Both the position numbers and the translations under genes were made by a program. Of a DNA stretch of 64,000 bases, positions 26,720 through 37,872 are shown piece by piece. Source of the stretch: Hofstenia miamia (lineage: Eukaryota; Xenacoelomorpha; Acoela; Hofsteniidae). Location of the stretch: contig CABFPE010000503.1 of NCBI GenBank assembly GCA_900660155.1, forward strand, positions 1 through 64,000, read 5' to 3'. The first letter of the stretch is position 1. Every line of letters begins with the position of its first letter. The notes beneath the pieces are model-generated. The model was given only the letters and a program-made list of their open reading frames with translations, ran no database searches and was not told where the DNA came from.

Positions 26720-28677
26720 TGGAATAATGAATTATTTTTCATGAAATATATTTCACAGCAATGAATGTTACTGAAAATTCCAAAGATTGTTTGAAGAGAT
26801 ATAAAATTTATATGAATAAAAACAATAAAATATGAATTTGAATAAATAACTTATAATTCTTTTTCATTTATGATAATATTGATCTGTTTTTATAACAACA
26901 GTGCAAATGTAATATTTCAAAGGATTTAGAATAATAGTCAAATTGCTTTGTTAAACCTATTTTTATATGCAAGAGGAAATATGTATATCTTTTGGCTACA
27001 GTAAGAATATTTTACTCAAATAACAAAATATTCACGTTGTGGCCAATCCTTTTTTATATATAATAATTAGTGTAAATTTCACGAGGTTGACACAAATAGC
27101 CAGAATAGAATTGTAACTCTACAAGTGGCAATATTGATTTATGAATGACAACGAATTTTGACACAATAGATAGAAATACTCCAAATTTAAGCTGTGTAAT
27201 ATATCACTAAATCTATTTATTATAGTAAAGTAAAAAAGTACAATGGGAAATTTGAAATTCATAAAAATTTGAAATTCGAATCATTTCAAATTTCTCTACG
27301 ATTCACAATTTGATAATTTTTTACGCTTTTTCGAAATGTATAAATTTTGTTAAGAATATCAATTTTTTAATATCATTTTAAGAAATGGATATTACATAGA
27401 AATGTGAAGCATATTTAAATTATGGTTTGCCTTTGTTAATTCGAAAATTTCTGAAAATATTGGGTAAAATTTATAAAATTTTACTTTTTTCTTAACACTG
27501 AATGTGTAAATTAATACACATTGTGCTTAATCATGTACGTTTCTCCAACAAATTAACTCTTTAGCATAAATTATTTGGTGAAATCTTGTATTTAGAGTCT
27601 TCTTCTAAATAAAATTTAATACATTTAAAAATAAATATTTTAGTCTGTATTTTGTATGTAATAGCAAGCAATGTCTTTCCATTAATATATAGGGAAACAT
27701 TCCAAATTAAAGCATAATTTTAATTTTGCAAAAAGTTAGGCCCATTTATAAAAGAAGCATTTTAAATATAGAATAGTAATTTCAATTTTAATATATTTTA
27801 ATTTGTAACATATGTAAACCTATACACATTTTTGAAAAACCGCGTCGTGTGTCCCAGTTTGATAGTTATTTCCAATATAACTAGTCAAAAAACGCAAAGT
27901 ACAAAGAATATTTTAAAGTCAGATAAAAATTAACCCAGAATTATATTCCAAAAAATAACAAGAATCTAGAATTTTCAAACTAACATCAGAAATAATATTT
28001 ACAAAATGCATTATAGTATCATCATGATTATTCGTCTTCAGATAAATTTTGAAGAAAAGAAATAACAGAGAGAATATTGAACTATTCCTCAGTTAAAAAT
28101 GAAATTTTGGATTTTGATTCACTTAAATAATGCACATTGAAGTCAATTGCAAAATTATGAGAGTTACTTCCAATGTTTTCACCAAAACGAATCAAGTCTG
28201 GTTGTTAAATAATAAGTCATAGGGATATCAAAATATATCAAAATTGGAAAAATAAAGATTTTTATTTTAAAATGCATTAAATGTTCATCCATTTTTAAAA
28301 CTTTAGATGGTTGGCTCATGACTGGTATTTCATTAGTTGGTAAACTGGCTTCAACTGCTGCATTCGAAATAATATATTTCTATCAAGTTGAGCTCTTCCC
28401 ATCTTCGATAAGGTATTCCTCTATCTAAATCTAAAAACTGAATTCCATGATTTTAGAGGATTTGGAATGGGAATATGCTCAATGTTTGCACGCATTGCAG
28501 TTATTATATCTCCTGCTTTTCAAAAACTTGTAAGTTGATTTAAAATTAACAAGAGTGCGACTTAGTGATTTAAAATCAAAGTAAGCCTAAATGAGGCGCA
28601 ATCAATAACCATTATGGTGAAAAGATTAGAAATCTGTCAAAAGTCAAAACTATGACATTTCTTATTTTTGAAAAATC

Positions 28678-28724
<47 letters not shown>

Positions 28725-29374
28725 CTAATTGTAGAAATATGCTTTAATACGAACTCTTTTTTTCTTAATAAATATATCATTATCAAAGTTCGAAGTGCAT
28801 TATTTCAAATGTTAGATAAAAATTTCACCAAACTAATTTTGCTGAAGTAAGATTTGGCAATCTTCATGTGATTTGATATTTGTGAAAATAGCCACTTCCA
28901 TTTTGTTATGATTAGTATGGAGGGTTGGAGGTGTTTTGAAATGCTCATTATAGCTCGTGAGTTCGTGAATATTAATGCATTCGCACAGATTTTCAAAACT
29001 TTTTTTCAGAAATGCAAAAAATGTTCAGATTATATGTGAAATAAATTTGCATTTGAACAATTTCAAACTATTTTTCCATAAATAGTTATAATGATATACT
29101 GTAAATTTTTACCAAATATTAGTTCATCGGCGATTTATTTTTACATTTAGCAGTGCTTGTTGTTTAGGGTTCTATTTCGCTATACATACCATATTTTGGC
29201 TTTGCAATTCCAAACTTACTGGCATGTATACTCACAATTCTATATTTACCCGAAACAAAAGGAAGAAGTCTCCCGGAATCATTTGATGATATGTTTACAA
29301 AAGATCCTAATCACAAAAGAAGTAGATATTTTTCCAAGTTGTCAGTGTCTCAAGAACATGCAAACGTGAATTAG
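14536..29374 (+). CDS. SLC22/organic cation transporter-like carrier, 10 exons
   Basis: A major facilitator carrier of the SLC22 (organic ion transporter) type, expected in the plasma membrane with 12 helices; the substrate cannot be told. Exons are 14536-14790, 15513-15663, 18952-19062, 21995-22169, 22235-22462, 23252-23383, 23812-23903, 28307-28412, 28457-28529 and 29168-29374. All introns are GT-AG and the phases join to 1530 bp, giving 509 residues, slightly short for the family. Hallmarks: helix 1 (about 24-42); a Cys-rich outer loop with sequons at N60 and N67; 'EFDLAC' at the loop end; motif A-like 'GYLFDLIGRKKS' (116-127); 'PESCRWLLS' (234-242); 'NLSGNIYLN'; 'ELFPSSIR' (410-417); and 'LPETKGRSLPES' (468-479). 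The outer loop is much shorter than in vertebrate OCTs. Intron 3 carries a mariner and intron 7 a Ginger-like transposon. A dead tandem copy lies upstream. One unresolved base (23825) falls in exon 7. Confidence 0.93.
15513..15663 (+). CDS. SLC22-like exon 2
   Basis: Acceptor CATATTTAG, donor GTAAGG. It encodes the loop end 'FDLAC', helix 2 and the motif A loop 'GYLFDLIGRKKS', the most diagnostic MFS segment of the gene. Confidence 0.92.
16005..16245 (+). other. Unidentified open stretch in intron 2
   Basis: From the acceptor-like TTTATAG near 16005 a frame stays open for about 80 codons to the stop at 16243, with balanced amino-acid composition ('GKIVNIARDNQVLAKS', 'FEEAVFGKHKTFQ'). It is less AT-biased than the flanks. 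I do not recognise a family. It may be a relic of a transposase or a captured gene fragment, or chance. Confidence 0.25.
18574..18609. repeat. Perfect 36-bp foldback with flanking direct repeats
   Basis: CAGAGACTACTAGA pairs with TCTAGTAGTCTCTG around an 8-base TATTATAT centre. The words GACCAATCA occur directly on both sides, so the palindrome looks like a tiny insertion with a target duplication of about 9 bp. Confidence 0.7.
18952..19062 (+). CDS. SLC22-like exon 3
   Basis: Acceptor TCATTTAG, donor GTAAGT. It encodes helices 3 and 4 with the 'CRLCFGFFISGAALGAN' stretch, comparable to the 'RFLVG' region of SLC22 proteins. The acceptor was chosen because it is the one that keeps the phase with exon 2; an AG 8 bases earlier would bring in a stop. 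Confidence 0.88.
20136..20160. repeat. Left terminal inverted repeat of the mariner
   Basis: Starts CAGGGTCCCGCAGG directly after the TA duplication and is identical to the reverse complement of 21395-21419. Confidence 0.95.
20282..21295 (+). CDS. Mariner/maT transposase, 337 aa
   Basis: A cut-and-paste transposase of the IS630/Tc1/mariner superfamily. Residues 7-45 and about 70-106 form two helix-turn-helix DNA-binding segments ('SPSDIIKSTGYAKTTVYRV', 'MAKLAKKRNVSHRTISRAV') joined by a basic stretch 'RHRPRSDRKR'. The catalytic acidic residues are D146 ('VDEKKF'), D238 ('QDSAPAH') and D276 ('SPDLNVCDYW'). The last two are separated by 37 residues, placing it in the DD37D (maT-like) group rather than DD34D mariners. 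Its length is typical for the family and no break is seen, so it may be catalytically competent. It starts at the first ATG after the left inverted repeat. Confidence 0.95.
   Translation: MAEQSQRITICELRRAGNSPSDIIKSTGYAKTTVYRVVANFDSEGKVARSRHRPRSDRKRTKTFLAGLKRSIKADPTQSMAKLAKKRNVSHRTISRAVNEDLGMTSYVRRRRNLLTARSRAIRLDRCPKLLNHLKNKGGHVRIFVDEKKFIVDEVANRQNTRVIACDPSEVPPVMQSKNPASVMVFAAVASDGKVMPPHFIEAGLKINTAEYLKILNDVLLPWISQHYDVNKVMLIQDSAPAHGAKTVQDYLKKKLPLFVPKDIWPSSSPDLNVCDYWLFSVIEGRSNTKPHPNINSLKTSIQRAFHDLDANEVKRSCSTFRQRISKIIKAKGDHIE
21395..21419. repeat. Right terminal inverted repeat of the mariner
   Basis: Ends CCTGCGGGACCCTG before TA, the exact inverse of the left end. Confidence 0.95.
21995..22169 (+). 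CDS. SLC22-like exon 4
   Basis: Acceptor TGTTTAG, donor GTAAGA. It encodes the family-typical 'TLEYVPSKQ', helix 5, 'KKDWRMLYF' (the DWR motif) and most of helix 6. Confidence 0.92.
22235..22462 (+). CDS. SLC22-like exon 5
   Basis: Acceptor CTGTTTAG, donor GTAAGT; intron 4 is only 65 bp. It encodes 'YPESCRWLLSVGKHAEAEE', the central cytoplasmic loop and the start of helix 7. Confidence 0.93.
23252..23383 (+). CDS. SLC22-like exon 6
   Basis: Acceptor GTTGCAG, donor GTAAGT. It encodes helices 7-8 with 'SVYFGLTYGVQNLSGNIYLN', a strongly conserved SLC22 block, followed by 'VEFPAFFAYILG'. Confidence 0.93.
23812..23903 (+). CDS. SLC22-like exon 7
   Basis: Encodes 'RKYSTAAVLLIAGVAT' (helix 9). 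The acceptor (AG at 23810-23811) was picked because it alone keeps phase with exons 6 and 8; it is not preceded by a clean pyrimidine tract. Base 23825 is N, the first base of an NGG codon, most likely Arg (A/C) as in other SLC22 proteins. The sequence before it is a TA run, so a small assembly error here would change the start. Confidence 0.78.
24556..24615. repeat. (TA)n then (TG)n compound microsatellite
   Basis: About 40 bp of TA followed by TG repeats, abutting the left inverted repeat of the integrase transposon. A matching TA array follows the right end (26690-26716). Confidence 0.9.
24830..26111 (-). pseudogene. KRBA2/Ginger-like integrase, decayed
   Basis: A - strand coding region beginning near 26111 ('MDQTTAELKFRKVLLQKY'). 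In order it shows an integrase zinc-binding-like part ('HISTGHGGCDKMVEHH', about 25770-25840), a DDE core piece with 'QRDNGSQFNAHV' (about 25600-25640), 'ANSDIRDI', a linker of 21-bp repeats, and a C-terminal 'MVDRGKGHPRKILGMIID' and 'SRNQFNMCP' block (about 24840-24965). These blocks occur in KRBA2/SCAND3-like proteins and Ginger-type elements. They lie in different frames, so the gene is not functional. The exact superfamily name is inference. Confidence 0.72.
25108..25262. repeat. 21-bp-period tandem repeat in the integrase linker
   Basis: About seven degenerate copies of a GTTGTAGCTGCTGGGTCG-like unit. On the - strand they encode repeated Ala-Thr-Thr-type heptads in one frame and Pro-Ser-Tyr-type ones in another. 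It probably lengthened by slippage after or during the element's life. Confidence 0.65.
28307..28412 (+). CDS. SLC22-like exon 8
   Basis: Acceptor CTTTAG, donor GTATTC. It encodes helix 10 with 'GKLASTAAFEIIYFYQVELF', the site where family members read 'YTAELYPT'. A relic of equal length lies at 12608. Confidence 0.93.
28457..28529 (+). CDS. SLC22-like exon 9
   Basis: Acceptor GATTTTAG, donor GTAAGT; intron 8 is 44 bp. It encodes 'RGFGMGICSMFARIAVIISP' (helix 11), conserved in SLC22 proteins. Confidence 0.93.
28679..28721. repeat. (TA)n microsatellite in intron 9
   Basis: About 43 bp of pure TA repeat. Confidence 0.95.
29168..29374 (+). CDS. SLC22-like exon 10 (C-terminus)
   Basis: Acceptor TTGTTTAG. 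It encodes helix 12 and the hallmark 'LPETKGRSLPES', then a 30-residue hydrophilic cytoplasmic tail ending 'EHANVN' and TAG. Confidence 0.93.
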   Translation, partial: GSISLYIPYFGFAIPNLLACILTILYLPETKGRSLPESFDDMFTKDPNHKRSRYFSKLSVSQEHANVN

Positions 29375-29438
29375 TTTTGTGAATATTATAAAGAATTGAG
29401 ATATATTTTACATTTACGTTTTAGCATTTTTGATATTT

Positions 29439-29472
<34 letters not shown>

Positions 29473-29785
29473 CATAAAACATAGAAAAAATATAAAAGTG
29501 AAAAATATTTATAGATTTATGGATACTTATCAAACATATAAATCTAACTAATGACTACACATCTCAAATTTTATGTTAAATATTATTAATAATGCTAGTA
29601 AGATTATTGACAATGGAAAATATAGTTTCCTGAATAAGCTATTTATAATGAAAAATTGGAAAAATGCAGACATTAATGAAATATACTAGAATTGAAAAAA
29701 CCAGTTTTACTTATGGGAAGTCATTGCATTGTATCAATATATGTTATTATATTATTATCAAAATTCTACTGATGAAAAATGTATT

Positions 29786-29791
29786 AATAAA
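29786..29791 (+). terminator. Possible polyadenylation signal of the SLC22-like gene
   Basis: An AATAAA lies 412 bp after the stop codon. I noticed no closer canonical signal, but the word is frequent in this AT-rich DNA. Confidence 0.25.
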
Positions 29792-29886
29792 TGGAAATAT
29801 TTTTGTAGCACCAGGTTTTACACATTATCAAAGTTAGTTTTTTAGTTTGAATATTAAAAGTACTTTTGATTAGTTGCTAATAAAAT

Positions 29887-29988
29887 CAGGCGCGAAAACA
29901 GTTCGACCCGACTCACTGGGAATGAGTCGACATATAATTCTGTTAGGATTGAGTCGGGTCTAGAAAGTTTGACTCGATTCCATGCCTG
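29887..29988. mobile_element. 102-bp hAT-like MITE
   Basis: Starts CAGGCGCG and ends CATGCCTG, with internal GACCCGACTC/GAGTCGGGTC arms. The flanks AATAAAAT (29879-29886) and AATGAAAT (29989-29996) form an 8-bp duplication with one mismatch, as expected for hAT. A related right end (AAAGTTTGACCCGTTTCC..CTG) occurs at about 58535-58561. Confidence 0.65.
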
Positions 29989-30817
29989 AATGAAATGCTG
30001 TAATTATCCAACTAAAAGCATATACATGTTATCAGAAACTCTAACATGACAAGGCCATCTAGTGACATTAATCAGTATCCATCTTATTCAAGGACATGCT
30101 GAGGAAATTGGACGCCAGGCAGAACATTTTAAGACTACATACTTAAATCTAAAAAATTTATTAGAATGTGAGATTGGCCACTTTAATTGAGCTCTAGTTT
30201 AAAATAAATTTTAGTATGTTTCAAACTTGCTTCTCTATTTAAGCAGTCTGATATTACTGTCGAAAACTTTCTGTGGTTTCATTTCGTCTGTTCTAAACCT
30301 ATGATTTTAAGTTGAATGTTTAACTGTTAGTCTTTCTAATTCTATTTGTGATAATGAACTTTAAAAAAAGTTGCAAAGATTAATTATTTTTGTTGAAATT
30401 TCTGAATTTCGAGCCGATTGAAGCAACCCAAACCCATTGAAGCTTGCCGTGTTTTTGAAATATAAGAATCTAAAATTTCTTTCAAGAACTATAAAAATTT
30501 TAAGAAATCTCTGAGGTGTTTAAGATAAAGAAAGGCGCGCTGTTTTCACTCCTAATTCTTCAAAATTGTATACATTTATCGATTTGCAAATATTGACTAA
30601 AAATTTGCAAACAGGATTAAGTCTGAAACGTTATACTTTCCTCTTTAGAGTTTAATTACATCTAAGATTGTTGATTACGATTTGAAAATGCGTTTTCTTT
30701 TGTATAAATTTATAAAAATATTCACGTCAAACTAACTCATATTTTTCAGTTAATGCAGTCTACAGCGTTCACTATAATCGATCATGTATGCAATGCACAA
30801 CTACTTCGTTAAGTACG

Positions 30818-31108
30818 CAGGGACGTATTTAGGGGGTCTTGCGCCTGCCTCCATATGGGGCAAGCCAATTTCAACTCATTCTCATACGATCTGATGGATA
30901 TATTGATGAACAGTCTTTTTGTTTGACATAGAGTGCAAAAAAGTAATATTTCATGTTATTCTTATTACCTCCGTCTGTCTTTTTGGTTTATTTATCATAT
31001 ATGCAGGGGTGAGCCCGACATTATGCTAAGAGGGTGAAAAAAACTACCTAGGCCTATATGTCTTGGATAAGAATTGGGCCCCTTTTAGAAATTCTCGATA
31101 AGCGCCTG
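30818..31108. mobile_element. 291-bp hAT-like MITE, degenerate
   Basis: Begins CAGGGACGTATTTAGGGG, a typical hAT-type end, and finishes in a weaker inverse, CTCGATAAGCGCCTG. The flanks TAAGTACG (30810-30817) and TAAGTCGG (31109-31116) match at 6 of 8 positions. GC-rich ends stand out from the AT-rich surroundings. Confidence 0.55.
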
Positions 31109-34100
31109 TAAGTCGGTCTCCGCCATAACAACACAATGAACTTCAACTTACGATGTATAATCCTTTTTTTTAATGATTATTGATGATCTTGATTTGAGAT
31201 TGAGCGTTTGAGTATTAGGTCATATATTTTGTTATATATAAAATAGACTGCTTATAATGTCCTAAATATAGACTGACCAAATGAATAGCTTAGTTAAAGT
31301 AATATTATATCAGAAAGCCCTCCAAATAATGAAAATGCACTATTTTCTATCGGATCTTTAATATTTAATATAAGTCACTATAGAAACAAGGTGTACAAGA
31401 GGGATTGATGCACTACATCACTTTCAAATAAAAAAAACAATAAAAAATTATTTTCCAATTATGCATTGCTAAGAAAACTCCAGATTATTTCTGTTTTATG
31501 CAGATTATTATCTAAACAAATCTTTTATATTATTTTTAGCAAATTGCCCTAATTTTTTAGATTCTTGTTACATGTAACTGTTTCGTTGCATGACAATTAA
31601 TGCATAGCAAAGCTGTTAATTTTCCCACTACTAGATAGCTAGTTATGTGTGAAACGAATATTTTTGTTTACTTTGCACTATTTTATATTATTTTGAATGC
31701 ATGGGCGCACGGGGGGAATCATCACGTAATGATGAAGTGAGTAACCAAAGGCGGGGCGAAGCCCTGCGAAAAAAATTTGAAAATAAAGACAAAATAGACC
31801 TTAGAAATGCATTTCAAGACATTATTGAGAGCAAACTTGCAACAATTGAATTTACAAATTATATTTCAACATGCTGATTCCGCTTTTAGCTTTGTTGTCC
31901 ACCAGTGGTTGGGGGGGTTCAGCCTTCCTAACCCTCATGGCTCAAGCCTTTATCAAGTACATAATTACGACCTTCAGAATGTGCTATTTCTGCGTGAGAA
32001 ATGTAATTGCTATTGCAAGGCAGTCTGTCATTAAAAAATTGTAAAATTTGCTTACATTTTTAAAATTTTAGAATTTTCAACAGCTTTCTGGTATTTAAGT
32101 ATCTGTCGTCAAGCTTATAGTAAATTAATGACTTTATTGAAACAACATCAATTTCATTTAGTGACACCTTTAAATAAATAGTAGAATGTTTCCAATCTAT
32201 TTTTAAATGTAGAGAGATGCGTTGATTTGGATTTGCATTCCTTACACAGAAAAATACTCGAGTCAACCTCAAAATTTTATCGGAAAAAGATCTGGGTAAT
32301 TTGTTGGAATTCCTGGATTTAATGATTGTCAATAAGAAAAAATATATAGTTACTTAAACGGGTAACATAAATAAATTTTACACCTTTGAAAATTCCACTT
32401 TCAAATTGTTTACTAAATTAGCACTTAGAGCTAAAAAGCCTGTAGTTTAAGTCTCCTCTGATAGGGAAAAATAATCTGTTAATACCAAATTAATAAGATA
32501 ACTCACTCCTAAGTAGATCATTAGAAGTAGTCTTAAGATCATTAGAAGCTCTTCAAAATATTAGATGCTTATCGACATTTTGGAAAAGAAATTCGAATAT
32601 TTCTAATCATTTAAATCAAAGAACAATTACATTTGATACAACTAAGTATAATAGAAAAGTAATGAAGAACTGATTCCTAAATGATTCTATATCGCTATGG
32701 AACAAATTGGACTATAGAACAAGAATTGAACAAAAATCATGTAATATTTAAGAAGAAGTTAAAACATGAATGTAAGAGAAAAATATTAATTCTCTGACTA
32801 AATTATAGAATAAGATCCGCAACTCCAGAACAATAAGTGAAAAATATTTATTAATTTATACATGTAGTTTATAAATGCAACCAAGAAACAAACATTTACC
32901 GTGATAATTAAGCTCATGTGAAGAAGGTTGCATTATCTATGTTCTTCATAAGTTTGTGAGCTAGCTTAACACATGTATATGTACATGAGAATTTAAATAT
33001 ATGTTGTTATTTTTGTTGTTGTTGTTATATTGTTATCAACTATCAGAATAATGCATGGATATTTAGTAATTCAGTGCTATTAGAATATATATTTATAGCA
33101 ATTAATGACGTTGGTAAATTTTTGAAGACAAATTTTACAAAAAGATAATAACAAGTTAAGTTGAATTGAAGCAAGAATTATTGGTTAAAATATATTATCA
33201 CGTCAAGGGCTGTAAAAATATGCAGTAGTCATGTCTACAAATTGTTTGTATTCTCCTTTGTGAAAAATATATTATTTAAATTACTGTTGAAATATTTTTG
33301 TAAAGAAACCAAAGAAATTTGTTTATTTTAGGAAAATCCCGAAACAATTTATTGACGAAGTTGGCAATCATTGAACAGAGAAGTTTAATCTATAAGTTAA
33401 TTAGATAAGTTGAATAGATAAAGTGAACATAATAAATTAATTAGAAAAGTTGAGCTAAATAAATAATTTAATTGTGTTTAGTGTCAAAAATTCTATATTT
33501 TACAACTCTGCTTACACTGGAAAAACATTATTCTAAAGATATTATGAATTAGCAAACATCTTTGAAATGTATTTCAAAGAGACGGTAGTTTTAAATTCAA
33601 CTAAAGAAACTGAAAGAGGTAAAATAGCGTTTGAAATGAAAATCAATAACACTATTTAATGCCAATGTATACAACGAGTCTGCAATAATTGACAGTTCCA
33701 TTAACAAAGTGTAATGTAAGAGTTTGTTTGACACAAAATTATATCAAATTTATAATCCACGTATTCAATTACTTTCATTATTTCAAAGTATATTTTACAT
33801 TTATATGTCTTGAAGTAGCACTCTATTACCAAATTCATTTTAATAACCTAGCTGAAAAATTGCAAGAAAATTAACAGGGTATTCTTATAAATTAAAAAGT
33901 ATAAAGAGACTAAGTGCAACTGTGCAAACATAGCAGTGGAATAGCAAGGATTTTTTTCTAAGACGACATTTCTGCTTGGAGAGGCGCTTGATATTCTTTT
34001 ATGATGAATTCTGATGACATTTCACAAATTTTCCAATATTTTTGTTCTTCCGGAAGACCACAAATTCAATTATATGGATAATAAATATTAACACTTGTAA

Positions 34101-34894
34101 TTGCCCACCACACAAGAAACTGAAAAAATTAAGTAAGATTAAATTAATATAAGTTCACATGCTAGCTAAGGGGAGAAGACAATATCATCCCTCTCTTACT
34201 AGGAAGTAGATATGGTCTTGAAAGAGCGTTTTAAACAAGCTAGTTACTGTTTGGCCATAAGATACTTTTTATGACAAATTCTAATATAGTTCACGTTTGC
34301 TGTGTAATTATTCGTATTGACAGTTTAAATTAATGCACTTTCTAAATGAATCAGTTACTATTTAATGCCAGTAAACATTCTGAAATAGGTTGGTAATTGT
34401 GTGCAAAAAATTCATTGTATTGATTAATTTAAATTTCTTGAAGTGTTTGTAAATAAACTTATCAAAGAGTTAAAGTCAGGACTAAGCAAATGCCGAAATC
34501 AATGAAATTTATGTCTGATAATATTTCTTCTTTACACAGCAAAAGAATTGTCAATAACCATCGCGATAAATTTCAAAGGTTATAGAAAAATTCACAGGTG
34601 GCTGGTTGAGCATTTTCTAGTTCATTGGAATTAGATCACATTTAGTTTCGTGATTAGCTAATTTTCAAGGATTTATTAATAAACTTTTATTTTAAGACTG
34701 TATGTAAAAAGAATTCTTGATTTTCTTGATTGTTTATATATATATATATATATATAATGTTTCAGAAAAACTACGATTTCCAATTCGAATCAGTAGTTTA
34801 GTTGATATTGCAATTGCTAAAGAAATTATTAAGAACAGACACCTGTTCTTTATAAAGAGATTAATATTCATCTTCCCTCTGGAATTATTTCAAA
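31109..34894. other. Intergenic AT-rich DNA, no gene
   Basis: Nothing coding is recognised. A GC-rich patch at about 31701-31772 (GGGCGCACGGGGGG, then GGCGGGGCGAAGCCCTGCG) looks like a transposon end but has no recognisable partner. A (TA)n run lies at 34737-34756. Confidence 0.45.
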
Positions 34895-35006
34895 ATGTCA
34901 GCCGTATCTTTCAGAAAGACCGAGGAAAGAGCTACTACATCCCAGGTCGATGTCCTTTTGAGACATTTCAACATATTTATCACTGAGATTATAATTGTAA
35001 CCCTTA
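34895..35006 (+). CDS. Candidate first exon of a membrane protein
   Basis: ATG in an AAAATGTC context opens a 37-codon frame ('MSAVSFRKTEERATTSQVDV') that becomes hydrophobic at 'HFNIFITEIIIVTL' and meets a GTAAGA donor in phase 1. A hydrophilic N-terminus followed by one hydrophobic helix would suit helix 1 of a four-transmembrane protein such as a tetraspanin. The evidence is only the open frame, composition and donor. Confidence 0.27.
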
Positions 35007-37872
35007 GTAAGAAAAGAATGTGTATGGTTCAAATCATTACAATTGAGGAAACTGATTTAAATATAAAAACTTAGTAATTTGTAAAAACGAACTTTTCCAG
35101 AGAACATTTTATTGAAAATTTATCAATGCATTGTCAAAGCAGTTTCGAAGCTTTATCAATGCTTTATCAAGGTTTTGAACATAAAACTTTCATTGATTAT
35201 GGACAAAGTTCAATAAAAGCAATTTTTTATTAGTAAATTCCCATTTTTATTGAATAAGGAAACCGACATTGAAATCAGTTGCTACTTGGAACAAACCTAG
35301 TATATTTTAAGTTCACGCTTAGCCAGTGCTTTAAAAAAACCGTGAGCAGGGAGCGTAAAAATCTCTACTTGAAAAAGGATTGCCACTCTTGCAATGTCTG
35401 CACTGGCATTGCTATAAAAACTGTTTAAAATTTCAAGTTCAGCATGACTAAGAATCGGCCAAAATGTTCATTTTGAAAAATTAGTAAACGTATTTTAAAT
35501 CAAAATCAAAAGCAGTGTCGAACGTTATCGATTGTTATATCAAACAACTCTTGGTAATATTTTCTTAACGATTCAGAATTTGGATGTAGATAAATTGCAT
35601 TTGATATATATACACTGCTTTTTCTTTAGATCAAATCCTGTAAAACCTTCTTTTATCAATATATAAATCTTAGAGGTTTAGAAAACTTTGCGACCAATAT
35701 AAATGGCTTCGAGTAAGCAAATTAGTTTTTAAGCCAGCCCAGAGGTTTGAATGGTATGGGCCATATACTTTTCGTGGAATGGTGGGGAACAGGGGATTGG
35801 AAAATACCTGATTTTTATCTAATATTGGTTAGTTCCATAATAACGAGCTGAAGTTTACTACTACAGTTTATTATAAAAGTTGCAATTATGAGTATTATGC
35901 AGTGTGCAGTCCTACTAAAACCCAGTCCCAGTAAACGCATGATACTTCATAATTTTGCAGAACCCTTTTTTCTTCAAATCTTGCTTGTCAAATTTTATGA
36001 TTGAAAATAGGGCTAGGTTATGTTAGAACCGTAAAGCATGAGCCAATTTACAACTGTGAAGAAGACCTCTTACTAAATTTAGTGTATTATCCACAGGGTT
36101 AAGAGTATTGTAGGTCTCCTATTATTGTATCTGATAGAACTCTAAGTAATAGTGAGAAGACATAGCTCAGTATTTTTTATCAATAAGCTCTTGGAAATCT
36201 GAGATTTACTCAATGGTGTTTGCAATATACCTATATCTTAATTCAATGAGTTTTTATCTGTTTTTAGACAAATTCCTTCATAAAAGTGTGAAAATTCAAA
36301 TCATTGATTTATATTCACAGACATAGGTTATATGTCGAAATATAAATGTGCCGCAGCGCTGCAGCCAACCTCTAACTCAAGATCAACCTAATTGGAACTA
36401 TAATAACAGAACACCGAACTAATACAAGCGCAAAATTCGATTTTTTATATTTTCATTATGCAAAACACTAAAGATCGTTCCTAATTATTCTTAGGTTTCA
36501 TAAACGCAAGTTTTTCAAGAACTTATAACTGTTGGAAAAGCAAACAGTTTTAGAGTAAGACATGAGAATATTTCTTTTCAAATTTTTTAGCCTATTTCAG
36601 TGTATTAAAATTAACAGTTAGAACCTGTTTACTTTTTACTACATGGACGCAGATCTAGCCGTTGGCAAGTGTCGTGGCTCAGCCTACACCCAATCCATAG
36701 TTGCAGGGCAAGACTTCTCGATTATTTTGTCTCATTATCTTTTTCTATATGAAATGCATGCGTTCATTTTGTATCACTTTTATATTTACATAAGCAAAGA
36801 AAGCTATTTCCCTTCCAAAATAAGGAAAAGTTGTTGAATATCCGTCTACAACAAAATTTTGCAAACTATTTTTTTCTCCAAAATGCCCAATGCTTTGTGG
36901 AATTAGAGCATCAGTAGATACAATTTGAGGTGAAGTATACCCTGTTCAGAACAGCCAATTGAAAGATCTCTATCATTATACTTTGTATCTGCCAGTGAAA
37001 ATTTTCAATTTTGCAATAATATTTTCGATTACCAAAGCCTACACAAAATTGAAACTATATAGAAGGCCGCGAGGTGGTTCATTCTAGAATAGGTTCCTAG
37101 ACTAAGATATGCGCTTATAAAATTTAAGTTTTGAATATTGTGTAGTTTGCGCTATTTTTCAAAATGCAAGGGTCAAATGATTGAGGCCGAATATCTGGTG
37201 TCATTAAAGTATCCTAAACCCTCTTTAAGTAGTATCCAACAAAATTTTAGGTAGTCATGCTCAAATTATGTTGAAACTTCTAAATATAGTATTTCTGATT
37301 TTCACCAAGTTTCATTTAAATCTTTCAAAACTGTTAACGAATTAAGAGCTCTGGGGTACGAAAAGTACCGGTACCCCAAACAGTCGTTAGCTGTTCATCG
37401 TCATTATTTAATACACTTACATTAGTAAAAATAAGAAAATGCACGAATTTAGTTTCAAAATGTATGTATGACGGTGACTTTTATAATCTCGTCTGCGAAC
37501 TATTATTAGAGTTTTTATTGGTTGCAGTTATAGTCTATTTAGTAAAATGGGTTCGTCAATCAACAGTCTGAAATTATTAATTTTAGCAAATTACATTTTA
37601 ATGTAAATCATAAAATAATATTGCACTCAGTAAGTATGATTAAAGTGTTTAGAATCTGTTAAGCAACACATAGTCATCAAAAAGTAAATATTTGATTACT
37701 GTCTCTATAGCTAACATTATTGCCAAAAGCTGCACTTACTAAACTGCAAAATGCAACGCCTAAGCGAACGAGAACTCTCAAATTATATGAATTTTAGATT
37801 AACGCCCACGAGTTAATGCTTTCTGTTTTCAAATTTATTAGTACCTGCTTTCTTTTCCCTTATTATTTGTAG

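Larger units (their letters stand above)
23904..28306. other. Intron 7 of the SLC22-like gene
   Basis: 4.4 kb, the longest intron. It contains the (TA)n(TG)n microsatellite at 24556-24615 and the Ginger-like transposon at 24616-26691; the rest (26717-28306) is AT-rich without recognisable content. Confidence 0.8.
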
